Origin: Congeria kusceri
Lineage: Eukaryota > Mollusca > Bivalvia > Myida > Dreissenidae
NCBI GenBank assembly: GCA_027627225.1
Contig: CM051025.1
Location: forward strand, 58,069,181 to 58,133,180
Length of the DNA: 64,000 nucleotides
Direction of reading: 5' to 3'
Under the pieces are notes generated by a model. The model was given only the letters and a program-made list of their open reading frames with translations. It ran no database searches and was not told the DNA's origin. Positions 55,979-62,800 of the stretch are shown one piece after another. The first letter of the stretch is position 1. The number at the start of each line of letters is the position of its first letter. The translations under genes were made by a program, and so were the position numbers.

Positions 55979-57299
55979 CGCCCTGGAGTGTTTCGGAGAA
56001 ACGTCTAGATTGTTTTTTTTTTTCAAAATGAAATCCCCTTTTTGAGTATGCACAACCAACCACGCGTCGGTTAAAAATTTCATTAAAGGTGTGTTAAAGA
56101 GAAGAAAAGTGGAGAAAATTATATTCAATGACAGACATGCTGACAGACGGACAGACAGACTGGTGAAGAGAGGGACAGGCTGTATCTGATATTCTCCTCC
56201 CCATAATCGTTGTATAGCTGATAGTACATATAATAACATTGACACACTATTAGTATGCGGCGCCTTTCGTGCCATTCTGCCACATAATTGTGGTCATGTT
56301 TATGCGTTAAAACACCGCATAAACGAAACCAGTTACGTTTATGTGGCAACGTACATATATATATGTAGAAAGACTGTTGGCGAGACAAGGAAATAATACA
56401 AAAGCAATGTAAATATGAGTGCTAAATATGTTCATAGACAGAAATAATTATTTGTATGGATGAAATTAAATTTGCATGTAGATGCCGCCTCTATTTCAAC
56501 ATCACGACTTTAGCAGAATAGGACTTTAATGAATTATTACGCTCTGAAGAACTCAACTTTTCGAAATGGCAAAATAAAACGGTTTTTCTCATCGTGCCGT
56601 CACGATATATCGCTTTGACATGTGCATAACAAAAAAAGACGAAACTATGCGTGGTTGGGGCGGACTGATATTAGTAAAACTGTTACCTCATATTACTAAC
56701 GAATGTTTTCACTCGGCCGTTAATTTTTTGCGCTCTAGTGCACGCACCGGTACTCACCTGCGTTTCCTCCACAATTAAGATTTTATCGTAAATCAGTACG
56801 TTTCTTATATACATGTTCTAGCTAATGACAAACATAAAATATCAATGAAAAAACAGCTATTTTTATAGGTAAGGCCAACAAGAATTGCTGGTTTCCGCTT
56901 ACATAGGCAAAAACAATTTAGGGTCAACGGAAAAATATTGGCGGGGGGGGGGGGGGGGGTCGTGTTAGCGAAAACCAACAACTTGTTTACGCCTAATATA
57001 TTTTTTTTGCAAATACATTTTAACACTACAACAATGGGTAGTGATTTCAATTTTGAACTCTTTAAAATCCAGATATTGTTATTAGTTTATTTTTTTTTTT
57101 TTTTTTTATTATACTCATTATGCAGTTTCATATGTCCAATTAATAAAGCTTTGCATAGTTTTAGATATAATAAAGCTGCTTAGAGACCGATTAGTAACCG
57201 CCTTAAGAAGTATATACAAAAATACAACTTACCTTCTCCGAATAAATGCACTCCACACAATAACACAAAAACTATTGCATTATAAGATGTACTTATCAT
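31439..57299 (-). CDS. Gene B: complete sushi-repeat type I membrane receptor with novel N-terminal ectodomain
   Basis: Twenty-four exons on the minus strand give one uninterrupted frame of 3972 nt (1323 residues plus stop). Order: signal peptide; seven exons of an N-terminal ectodomain of about 290 residues with CxWP, WEC and other cysteine motifs; 14 sushi domains; a juxtamembrane/transmembrane exon; a 169-residue tail. All exon phases agree at every junction. The N-terminal ectodomain is shared exon for exon with gene C; I do not recognise it with certainty. It may correspond to an uncharacterised invertebrate Pfam family (DUF704x type), which is memory only. The protein should sit in the plasma membrane with the sushi stalk outside. 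A likely polyadenylation signal lies about 480 bp past the stop. The roughly 6 kb first intron and several other introns are filled with repeats. Confidence 0.86.
32066..32269 (-). CDS. Gene B exon 23: juxtamembrane and transmembrane segment
   Basis: Acceptor TTTTAG, donor GTAAGC, phase 1-1, 204 bp. An acidic stretch (DPDLAS...KEDETG) is followed by about 24 hydrophobic residues (FIVAIVLLVVGIVAAGVVAG) and the stop-transfer YRDCRNRKQ, so the C-terminus is cytoplasmic. Confidence 0.86.
32808..32969 (-). CDS. Gene B exon 22: sushi domain B14 (GW type, last)
   Basis: 162 bp, VCQSPPLIANGMFEV... NDGTGWSGLAPSCG, donor GTAAGAAA. It matches A21, the last sushi domain of gene A, in length and sequence. 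Confidence 0.88.
33217..33384 (-). CDS. Gene B exon 21: sushi domain B13
   Basis: 168 bp, SCSTPDTVSSGSVAMSTTG... to DRPSPTCG. The splice sites are weaker than average: acceptor TTTCAAAAG and donor GTTCGT, chosen because only they keep phase 1-1 and the domain borders. Confidence 0.82.
33800..34600. repeat. 31-bp minisatellite carrying GGTAAGTG
   Basis: About 25 copies with CACTTACCGGTTAGGTGCAA; on the gene strand each unit reads CCGGTAAGTGAAT, a perfect 5' splice consensus. Lies between sushi exons B12 and B13. Confidence 0.92.
34629..34796 (-). CDS. Gene B exon 20: sushi domain B12
   Basis: 168 bp, VCQTLPISSTGTV... to SAATPTCG, donor GTAATTTG. The 31-bp minisatellite carrying GGTAAGTG begins about 30 bp downstream of this donor. 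Confidence 0.86.
35261..35428 (-). CDS. Gene B exon 19: sushi domain B11 (GW type)
   Basis: 168 bp, ECNFPQTIANGGV... DGSGWEGADPSCS, donor GTGAGTAT. GW class but with a longer first half, as in A9 and A18. Confidence 0.88.
35560..35899. mobile_element. MITE with TTTAAAGCAGC ends, copy 2
   Basis: Shares the interior CAGAAATATGTTGATA, GGTGATGCCTCT and TCGTACCAAGCGTT with copy 1. In the B10-B11 intron. Confidence 0.75.
36085..36252 (-). CDS. Gene B exon 18: sushi domain B10
   Basis: 168 bp, KCPDLVDPSSGSV... to KSTPTCS; acceptor CGCTCCAG, donor GTAAGTGG. A GTCGTCCC-family MITE is inserted about 30 bp upstream of the acceptor. Confidence 0.88.
36284..36515. mobile_element. GTCGTCCC MITE, copy 4
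   Basis: Starts at GCATGTGCGTAAAGTGTCG and ends in CCAACGACACGCCTC. Sits about 30 bp from sushi exon B10, in the intron. Confidence 0.75.
36767..37128. mobile_element. MITE with TTGGTTTCCGCTTACC ends
   Basis: Left TTGATTTCCGCTTACC and right GGTAAGCGGAAACCAAC pair. A truncated relative occupies about 42300-42553, and another about 56876-57000. Confidence 0.68.
37176..37343 (-). CDS. Gene B exon 17: sushi domain B9
   Basis: 168 bp, TCVTLQSPTGGNV... to FAPPQCG. It resembles A7 and A16 of gene A (ITCRSDGTW, PQCG), so triad B9-B11 corresponds to A7-A9 and A16-A18. Confidence 0.88.
37833..37988 (-). CDS. Gene B exon 16: sushi domain B8 (short GW type)
   Basis: 156 bp, ACIGPEFITNGNV... with GSGWSGTDPTCS, donor GTAAGAAT. 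Confidence 0.88.
38270..38740. repeat. Foldback element, TTCACA/TGTGAA family, interrupted copy
   Basis: Ends match the family at 3345-3665 (GATCACAAACTTCACAG...; ...GAAAAATATGGTCCTAT); the middle, about 38353-38655, is unrelated sequence. Confidence 0.5.
38933..39100 (-). CDS. Gene B exon 15: sushi domain B7
   Basis: 168 bp, KCATLDNPSSG... to SLSAPTCS, donor GTAAGTTT. The usual GY before the third cysteine is replaced by SLYNLNG. Confidence 0.87.
39225..39392 (-). CDS. Gene B exon 14: sushi domain B6
   Basis: 168 bp, TCVTLTSVIGGNYMLSTTG... to NTVQPTCG; acceptor TTTACAG, donor GTAAAACA. Confidence 0.88.
39711..39866 (-). CDS. Gene B exon 13: sushi domain B5 (short GW type)
   Basis: 156 bp, ACDNPSNPSDGSV... 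with DGSGWSGYNPTCS, donor GTATGTAG. Third member of its triad. Confidence 0.87.
40471..40638 (-). CDS. Gene B exon 12: sushi domain B4
   Basis: 168 bp, VCKPLTNPLSG... to DGTNSNC, last split codon T before GTAAGTTA. All four cysteines and the Trp (GNWDG) are present. Confidence 0.88.
41000..41167 (-). CDS. Gene B exon 11: sushi domain B3
   Basis: 168 bp, QCQTLTSFSG... to NDVQPTCS, donor GTAAGAG. It closely resembles B6 (TLTSVIGG, NTVQPTCG), a sign that the B3-B5 and B6-B8 triads share a recent duplication. Confidence 0.88.
41186..41325. mobile_element. GTCGTCCC MITE, copy 5 (short)
   Basis: Both terminal repeats (GGCGTGTCGTGGG / CCCACGACACGCC) present but most of both hairpins deleted. Confidence 0.72.
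41477..41995. repeat. Two foldback units with ATTCCAGAAACATCTTAAG ends
   Basis: Inverted pairs GGGATCGTATTCCAGAAACA / GTTTCTGGAATAC..., one at 41477-41735 and one at 41750-41995; a fragment also at 35930-36005. Confidence 0.62.
42120..42278 (-). CDS. Gene B exon 10: sushi domain B2 (short type)
   Basis: 159 bp, DCAVPPTPANGSV... to DSSNPTCG, donor GTAGAA. Short member of the every-third class, with LTW instead of the usual GW. Confidence 0.87.
42300..42553. mobile_element. Truncated relative of the 36767 MITE
   Basis: Shares CTGATTTTCGG, GGAGGCGTTTAAACATTT, GCAGTCCAATATAC and GTGTGGTGAATATGC. Confidence 0.6.
42796..42963 (-). CDS. Gene B exon 9: sushi domain B1
   Basis: Sushi/CCP exon, phase 1-1, 168 bp. 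It starts KCPTLSNPP and ends GSEPFCS before GTACGT; cysteines at KC, YTC, RLC and FC; single Trp in NTWAG. Confidence 0.87.
43430..43438 (-). CDS. Gene B exon 8: 9-nt microexon
   Basis: CTTCCTGTC is flanked by a pyrimidine-rich ATTCATTACAG acceptor and a GTAAGTAC donor. It adds Ser-Cys in phase 1-1 between exon 7 and the first sushi domain. Gene C has a 9-nt exon, AGCCATGCC, at the equivalent place (Pro-Cys). Conservation of size, phase and cysteine makes chance unlikely. Confidence 0.78.
43805..44063. mobile_element. GTCGTCCC MITE, copy 6
   Basis: Ends GCGCGTCGTGAGAAAACCGG / GTTTTCTCACGACGCGC; both hairpins present. Confidence 0.78.
44066..44340. repeat. Foldback element, TTCACA/TGTGAA family, copy 3
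   Basis: Directly abuts the GTCGTCCC MITE at 43805-44063. Contains GCGATCACAAACTTCACAG, shared with the other copies. Confidence 0.6.
44505..45121. mobile_element. Two adjacent GGCCTAGTTTAAGG elements
   Basis: A truncated copy (44505-44753) and a full copy (44760-45119) joined at AAACTAGGCCTTTAAAGGCC. The second contains four 32-33 bp copies of CAGCAGGCTGCCATACACAG (44945-45075). A third copy is nested at 47331-47620. Confidence 0.7.
45407..45542 (-). CDS. Gene B exon 7: N-terminal ectodomain, QQCRAGQTP segment
   Basis: Phase 0 in (GCTTTCAG acceptor), phase 1 out (GTATGC). It encodes AVWSNASGASLSPQQCRAGQ followed by TPAALPTTNSGNNIGGRLMP. Gene C exon 7 has PKHCRKSQTP, INNKGAAIGAMM, so this segment is among the best conserved between the paralogues. 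Confidence 0.83.
46534..46658 (-). CDS. Gene B exon 6: N-terminal ectodomain
   Basis: The acceptor ACATTTCAG leads into ESDTVWCVNNIY; the exon ends at YTCI before GTAAGTAAG. Phase 1 in and phase 0 out, the same unusual switch as gene C exon 6 (SGTSVCVD ... FSCV). Confidence 0.83.
46819..47951. mobile_element. TIR element TGCTAGGTTCCCACTATC, 1.1 kb, with nested insertion
   Basis: Left TGCTAGGTTCCCACTATCG, right GATAGTGGGAACCTAGCA. The interior is dense in CACGAT/ATCGTG words. A GGCCTAGTTT element has inserted at 47331-47620, dividing it. Confidence 0.75.
47331..47620. mobile_element. Nested GGCCTAGTTTAAGG element
   Basis: Starts GGCCTAGTTTAAGGAATGTC, ends AAAACTAGGCC; contains a poly-G tract at 47571-47587. 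Confidence 0.72.
48227..48409 (-). CDS. Gene B exon 5: N-terminal ectodomain
   Basis: The acceptor is CTTTTACAG and the donor GTAAGTGA, phase 1-1. It encodes SETSAKVTCPYTFLGRYGYS... with four cysteines (VTCPY, FTCDS, DTCTN, TACST). Gene C exon 5 keeps the VTCPY opening and the cysteine pattern. Confidence 0.84.
48430..48610. repeat. Trinucleotide microsatellite (TAG, TTG, AAC, TAC)
   Basis: Runs of TAG and TTG then AAC/TAC immediately upstream of exon 5 (gene sense) of gene B. Confidence 0.88.
48691..48819 (-). CDS. Gene B exon 4: N-terminal ectodomain
   Basis: The acceptor is AATTTCAG and the donor GTAAGAG, phase 1-1. It encodes PHPNLNYERLYLSMVNS..., NICNTTNGASGPEYNMLIRV; gene C exon 4 has AERLYI, QICSPE, GASGSEFKIMVKT at the same spacing. 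It contains one cysteine and a potential N-glycosylation site (NTT). Confidence 0.84.
48835..50590. repeat. 34-35 bp minisatellite seeded on the gene B exon 3 donor
   Basis: About 50 copies containing GGAGAACATACGGTGGTTGA. On the gene strand each unit reads TACATCAACCACCGTATGTT, like the real exon 3 end and donor (TACATCAAACACA|GTATGTTC). Two subfamilies: GAACATACGG (48835-49860) and GAACACACTATGG (49940-50510). Confidence 0.93.
50580..50683 (-). CDS. Gene B exon 3: N-terminal ectodomain
   Basis: The acceptor is GTTTTCCAG. Phase 2 in, phase 1 out at GTATGTTC. It encodes TRDSFKLIQ..., YLCITL and SASYQFYIKH, matching gene C exon 3 (RCLSLKKIT, NSYRYYELT). Its donor lies inside the last copy of the large minisatellite that fills the next intron. 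Confidence 0.83.
51064..51256 (-). CDS. Gene B exon 2: N-terminal ectodomain, CxWP/WEC segment
   Basis: The acceptor CTTAG precedes GTGATGG; the exon enters in phase 1 and leaves in phase 2 at GTAAGT. It encodes GDGACTWPTAVRDSQW..., IMDGWAF and SAWECL. Gene C exon 2 has CQWP, IMKGWAV and TWDCW at the same places and the same phases. Confidence 0.85.
52741..52925. repeat. Probable interspersed repeat
   Basis: GC-richer block (GGGTCGCCTCTGGAACGGGG, GGGGGCGATGGCCATATGGG) unlike its AT-rich surroundings; resembles repeat-derived sequence, but no second copy is in the window. Confidence 0.35.
53275..53395. repeat. (GTGC)n/(GT)n microsatellite
   Basis: GTGTGT changing into GCGTGCGTGC. Confidence 0.9.
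53405..53745 (+). mobile_element. SINE-like repeat ending in GCTAGCCGGACAG, copy 2
   Basis: Second copy of the 23400 family, in the large first intron of gene B and nested inside the inverted-repeat element 52224-54606. Confidence 0.55.
54639..54989. mobile_element. MITE with TTAAAGGGACAGTTTCAC ends
   Basis: Left TTAAAGGGACAGTTTCAC, right GTGAAACCGTCCCTTTAA, 351 bp, TTAA at both ends consistent with a TTAA target. Non-coding. Confidence 0.78.
55936..55978. repeat. (GAT)n microsatellite
   Basis: Fourteen or so GAT units in the first intron of gene B. Confidence 0.9.
56941..56960. repeat. Poly-G tract
   Basis: About 18 G in a run near a TTTCCGCTTAC/TTAGCGAAAACC repeat fragment. Confidence 0.85.
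57233..57299 (-). CDS. Gene B exon 1: start codon and signal peptide
   Basis: The ATG at 57299 opens MISTSYNAIVFVLLCGVHLF followed by GE: a short polar start and a hydrophobic core rich in V, L and C, typical of a secretory signal. It ends with a single G before GTAAGTTG (phase 1), matching the incoming phase of exon 2. Cleavage probably falls near the GEG/GDG junction. Confidence 0.82.
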
Positions 57300-59777
57300 C
57301 TTTGAAAACTGTTTAATATCGTTAATTAATGCATATTTTATCACCGTAATTAGCAACGTCGAAGACTCTAACTTTTCCGAAACAAAGGCGTCCGAAATCG
57401 TGGTCGAACCTATTCCAATACCCCAAATATATCACAAGTATCAATTTCCACCATTGTTTTAGGCCGTCATGACAATATTTAAGACAATAGACCGTACATG
57501 CTTCAAAACGGCTTTCCTTTTATTATTTTTCAATGAGTTAAATTGAATTGAAAAGTTGCGGCAGGGGTATCAAATTTACTGTTTGAATTTTTTGACCGAT
57601 TAGTAGCGGATTAATTTTAAACCGGATCGTCATACACGCGGCGTGATCGATTAAATATTTTATGTCAGTGGGGAACTTTGTTAAATGCTTTCTCTACTTG
57701 GGTTTCATTATTTTGTCTTTCATTGCCATTGCAAATTATGATTAATTAAACACTGAACTACTCCCGAAAAAGTTCGTATAATTTATGACGTAAAATTACA
57801 AAATGAGGTTTCTTGGTTGCGTGTCTCTGTGGATTGGGTCAGTCGTGGGTCGTTGATTGGTTGGTTGGTTGGTTGGTTGTGGATTGGTTGGTTGGTTGGT
57901 TGATAGGTTGGTTGGTTGATTGGTTGTGGATTGGGTGGTTGTGGATTGGTTGGTTGGATGGCTGGTTGGTTGGTTTTGAATTGGTTTGTTGGTAGATTGG
58001 TTGTGGATTGGTTGGTAGATTGGTTGTGGATTGGTTGGTTGGTTGGTTGTGGATTGGTTGGTTGGTTGGTTGTGGATTAGTTTGTTGGTAGATTGGTTGT
58101 GGATTGGTTGGTAGATTGGTTGTGGATTGGTTAGTAGATTGATTGTCGATTGGTTGGTTGTGGGTTGGTTAGTTGTGGATTGGTTGGCTGGTTAATTGGT
58201 TATGGATTGGTTGGTTGGTTGTGGATTGGTTGATTAGTTATGGATTGGTTGGTTTGTTGTGGATTGGTTGGTTGTGGATTGGTTGGTTGGTTAGTTGGTT
58301 GGTTGTGGATTGGTTGGATTATTGGGGATTGGTTGGTTGGTTGTGGATTGGTTGGTTGGTTGGTTGGTTGGGTGGTTAGTTATGGATTGGTTGCTTGATT
58401 GTGGATTGGTTGGTTGGTTGCGGATTGGTTGGTTGGTTGGTTGTGGATTGGTTGGTTGGTTAGTTGGTTGGTTGTGGATTGGTTGGTTTATTGTGGATTG
58501 GTTGGTTGGTTGTGGATTGGTTGGGTGGTTGGGTGGTTGGTTATGGATTGGTTGGTTGTTTGGTTGGTTGTGGATTGGTTGGTTGGTTGGTTGATAGGTT
58601 GGTTGGTTGGTTGGTTGATTGGTTGTGGATTGGTTGGTTGTGGATTGGTTGGTTGGATGGTTTGTTGGTTAGTTTTGAATTGGTTTGTTGGTAGATTGGT
58701 TGTGGATTGGTTGGTAGATTGGCTGTGGATTGGTTGGTTGGTTGGTTGTGGATTGGTTGGTTGGTTGGTTGGTTGGTTGTGGATTAGTTTGTTGGTAGAT
58801 TGGTTGTGGATTGGTAAGTAGATTGGTAAGTAGATTGGTTAGTATATTGATTGTCGATTGGTTGGTTGTGGTTTGGTTGGTTATGGATTGGTTGGCTGGT
58901 TAATTGGTTATGGATTGGTTGGTTGGTTGGTTGTGGATTGGTTGATTTGTTGTGGATTGGTTGGTTGTGGATTGGTTGGTTGGTTAGTTGGTTGGTTGTG
59001 GATTGGTTGGTTTATTGTGGATTGGTTGGTTGGTTGTGGATTGGTTGGTTGGTTGGGTGGGTGGTTGGTTATGGATTGGTTGGTTGGTTGTAGATTGGTT
59101 GGTTGGTTGGTTGGTTGGTTGGTTATGGATTGGTTGGTTGGTTGGTTGGTTTGTCCGTCGGTCGATCGATAGATCGATCGATCGGTCGGTCATTCGGTTG
59201 GTATGTTGCTTGGTTTTTTGTCCGTAGGTAGATGGTTGGGTTGGTTGGGTTGCTTATTGCTTGGTTGTTTTGTCAGTCGTCGGTCGGTTCGCTTAGTCGA
59301 TCAGTTTGGTTTTATTTGTGACCGTGTTTCTAGTAAATTTGTTATTTTTTATGACAATGTTGGTCAGTCAACTACATGGTGGGTTAAAAGCCATTGCAAA
59401 GTGCTGCATTTTGGGGTGTTAAGAATGTTGATTCATTTCAAATGCTTTTTGGTTAATAGTTGGTTGAATGGTAGGTAGCGGTAGTTAAGGTTGATGGTGA
59501 ATTTATTGGTTAAGTGCTGGTTCGAAATAACAGTTTGTTTTATTGTAATATAATATTATTTCACATACAAATGTAAAATTTCGATATAACCAGTTAATAT
59601 AAAGCATATTGACTGATAAGCCATTCGCTTAACGACAGTGATTATGTTCTCATTTTACCCCAGTGATTTACCTATTGTTTATAAACACTACAATGCTAGT
59701 ATTTGAAATGGAATTTAAATGTGTAAAACTATATTGATTTAAAGAGACAAAATAACATGTCAAATAAAAACTGTTTT
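57300..59777. other. Divergent intergenic region between genes B and C
   Basis: Head-to-head spacing of about 2.5 kb between the two start codons, so both promoters should be here. About half of it is a G/T-rich TTGG array (57840-59160). No clear TATA element was identified. Confidence 0.6.
57840..59160. repeat. TTGG/TTGTGGATTGG array
   Basis: 1.3 kb of GGTTGGTTGTGGATTGG-type units, with higher-order repeats of several hundred bp (57840-58140 resembles 58500-58860). G/T-rich on the plus strand. All the long Trp/Gly/Leu open frames here are artefacts. Confidence 0.92.
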
Positions 59778-59835
59778 ATGTTTTTTTCTTACATAGTTAT
59801 TTCTATATTTTGTTTGTTGGACATTATACTAGTAG
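59778..59835 (+). CDS. Gene C exon 1: start codon and signal peptide
   Basis: ATG opens MFFSYIVISIFCLLDIILV, an almost pure hydrophobic signal, ending with one G before GTAAGATA (phase 1). The G joins AG of exon 2 to give Glu, matching the GEGD/EGT junction of B. Other candidate starts upstream were weaker. Confidence 0.7.
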
Positions 59836-62800
59836 GTAAGATAACATCCTGATAGTGTTGATTCCTTGTTTGATGATTTTAACTTACCATTAAGTATCTA
59901 AACGTACTTTATATTCTTTCATATTCAACCGTATGAGTCTTTATGTTGAAAGCGTTTTTGTAAAAAAAAATACAAATTTACATATTTTGACTAAAATCAG
60001 TACTTGACGTATATACATTTATCTCGTATGTGTGTCCAATTGTCTGCCCAGGCGCTAATTTTAGACTTAATCGACTTTTTTAGTCACGTGTGTAGTTATA
60101 AATCCAACCGGAAACCATTAATATCCTTGAATGTTATGAATATTTGTCATATGTGATGATACTCGTTATGCTCGTTACGTGTCCTTATTGTTATTCGTGA
60201 TGCATTCATTGGAGGCTAACTTGAAAGGTGAACTCTTGGGGGGTGTTTGCTGTGGTATGGGGCTTTTGTCGAAATATGACTGCCGAAACCCTGTTTTCTA
60301 CCGGTGCCTGCATTCAAGCGAGATGCATTTTCTTAGAAGTAAAATGGCGTATCTTTTTATTGCAAAATTTGAAAGAGGACAGATTGATCTTTAAATTGAT
60401 ACCAGGCTTGCACGCTCTGAAATAAATGCAATGCTAGAAAAATGCTTTGGATGTTTGCCGTTTTATAATGAGACCCTATGGGAATTGGTATTACTGGTAT
60501 CTAACCTGGACATTTATACAAAACAAATGCCATTCGTCGAGTTAACATTACCATAGACTAGATAGCAGCAAGTTCATGCGTGGCGGGGGACTCAACCCAA
60601 CTCAACCACTAGACCACAGTTACCTTTCCATTATGTAATCTGTTACTTAAGGAATATCGGTTGTGTATCGGTTGTTTTTTTTATCGGTCAATAAACAACT
60701 ATTTGGAGTTCTGATTCGTAGGAATTAAACCACGATTATAATGGGTACTACATTTTACTATCCTCCGCTTAGAATCGGGACTTCTTTTTGCGTTGTTTAT
60801 TGGGTAGTTTAACAACGATAATTTTGTTCTTTGTGTATAGAAAAACTAGCCAGTTTCATGTTGGAATATATGTTATAACACCACATATCTACATATCACT
60901 GTCGTGAAAGTTTGCACCCAGTATGCACACTTTTTGAATTTCACAGAGGGCACGTGTCAATGGCCGACGCCGCTAGGTGGCGCCACGTGGCTGGACAGCG
61001 AGAAGGGGAGCCTCGTTTTTAGCACGAGCATCATGAAGGGATGGGCGGTGACTCACGCGGGCACGTCCACCCAGTTTGACACGTGGGACTGCTGGCTGTA
61101 CAATGAAACACGAGCGTTGCTCGTCATGAGGTGAAAATGACGGAAAAGTCTATTGGTGACATATTTAAGCATGTTTCTTTCAGCAACTTTGTTTGAATTT
61201 ATTCAGTTTGTGCATGCCGTTTTCATTCAGTGTATAATTAATCTGCTACAGCCCCGATTTCGCAGGCAAAAATGGTTATGGTTTGTCAAAAAAAATACTT
61301 TCTGCTTACTTGGATGTTTCCCGTTGACTAAATTCAGAACATCAAAACAACTGTTAACACTGTTACGATGGTTAAAATTTATTCGATTTCCTTCGTAAAC
61401 ATTTTCACTTGGATTGGTTGTGACCAAAAGAATTGAGGCGTGTCGTGGGAAAAACGGACTTAATGCACGTGCGTAAAGTGTCGTCCCGGATTAGCCTATG
61501 CAGTCCGCACAGGCTAATCCGGGACGGCACTTACCGCTTTTCTGGTATTTTCTGTTTCAATGAAGTCTCTTCTAAACAGAAATCCACTGCAGGCGGAATG
61601 TGTTGTCCAGGAGGACTCCACAGGCTAATCCATGACGACACTTTACGCACATGCATTAACCCCGGTTTTCCCCCGACACACCTCAAATTTATAAACATCA
61701 AAATAGATGATAATCCTGTCACGATTGTTAAAATTGATTCAATGTCCTTCGTAAACGTTTTAACTGGGATTGGTTGTAATCAAACCGTTTATTGTAGTTT
61801 TTGTTGAAATTTGTTGTTGTTGTTGATATTGTTTCATAATTATATTTTAGTTGTAATATTTGCGTTGATCTACTGTATGTACATTTTCTTTCAAAAATGT
61901 ATTTCAGAATGAACTGTTTGACTTTCAGATGCAAGGATGCTTTCGCGCCATTCTTTCCGTCGTTTTCGTCTGCTTATCGATGCCTTTCCTTGAAAAAGAT
62001 TACCGACAACTCCTATCGATATTATGAGTTAACGCGTAAGAGTTGTTTCCCTTCTCTGGCTCATGCTTTTCATCTTTATAAAACGCTAGCTACCTTCCTA
62101 AAATTAATTCAATTTTATACAAAAGCATAGAACATCAATACAAGATATTTACCTCAAAATTCTGAACCCAAACCGATTTTAAAATGTATTGAAATTCTAT
62201 AAAACAGAATAGAAAAAAACGCCATTTCTAGAATTATAAATGTTTGCAGCGGTCCAAATTGAAATGACCGACGCTGAAAGATTGTACATTAACGACAACA
62301 TTAACGTCACAGATATAACACAGATATGTTCACCGGAACTAGGCGCTTCGGGGTCGGAGTTCAAGATCATGGTCAAGACTGGTAAGACAGAGTCTTGTTC
62401 AAATATGATTGAATTCAAGTACACCTTTTATATAGGACTACGGCATATCAGTTTTTGTTCAAAGAGTGTTTTCCCTTTACATTCCTACCTAGTATTTTGC
62501 CTGATTGTTTCTAACGTCTCTGTTTTAAATAATGTTATTAGCTTTTTTAGATCTAGCAGATAATACTACATATAGTTATCACTTACAACAGACAGCGTTA
62601 ATTCTGCACGTGTCACGTGCCCCTACAGTCTTCTTGCCGACTACGTGTTCACGTACACGCCCTCTAGCGGTCTTTCCACCTGTTCCGGTACTATGAACAT
62701 GTGCGCGGACAAACAGAAAGTGGTCGTGTCGTCTGTCGGATGCGGCTACCCTTTGTACTCATGTAAGTGTTCCGTATGATGAACTTTAAAGGACATTCTC

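Noticed and set aside
57813..59227. Series of Trp/Gly/Leu-rich open frames
   Set aside because: Product of the TTGG array, without start context, splice logic or homology.
59203..59478. Alternative signal exon for gene C (MLIHFKCFLVNSWLN, phase 1 at GTAGGT)
   Set aside because: Short, weakly hydrophobic core and poorer donor than the 59778-59835 exon, which fits both phase and signal-peptide form.
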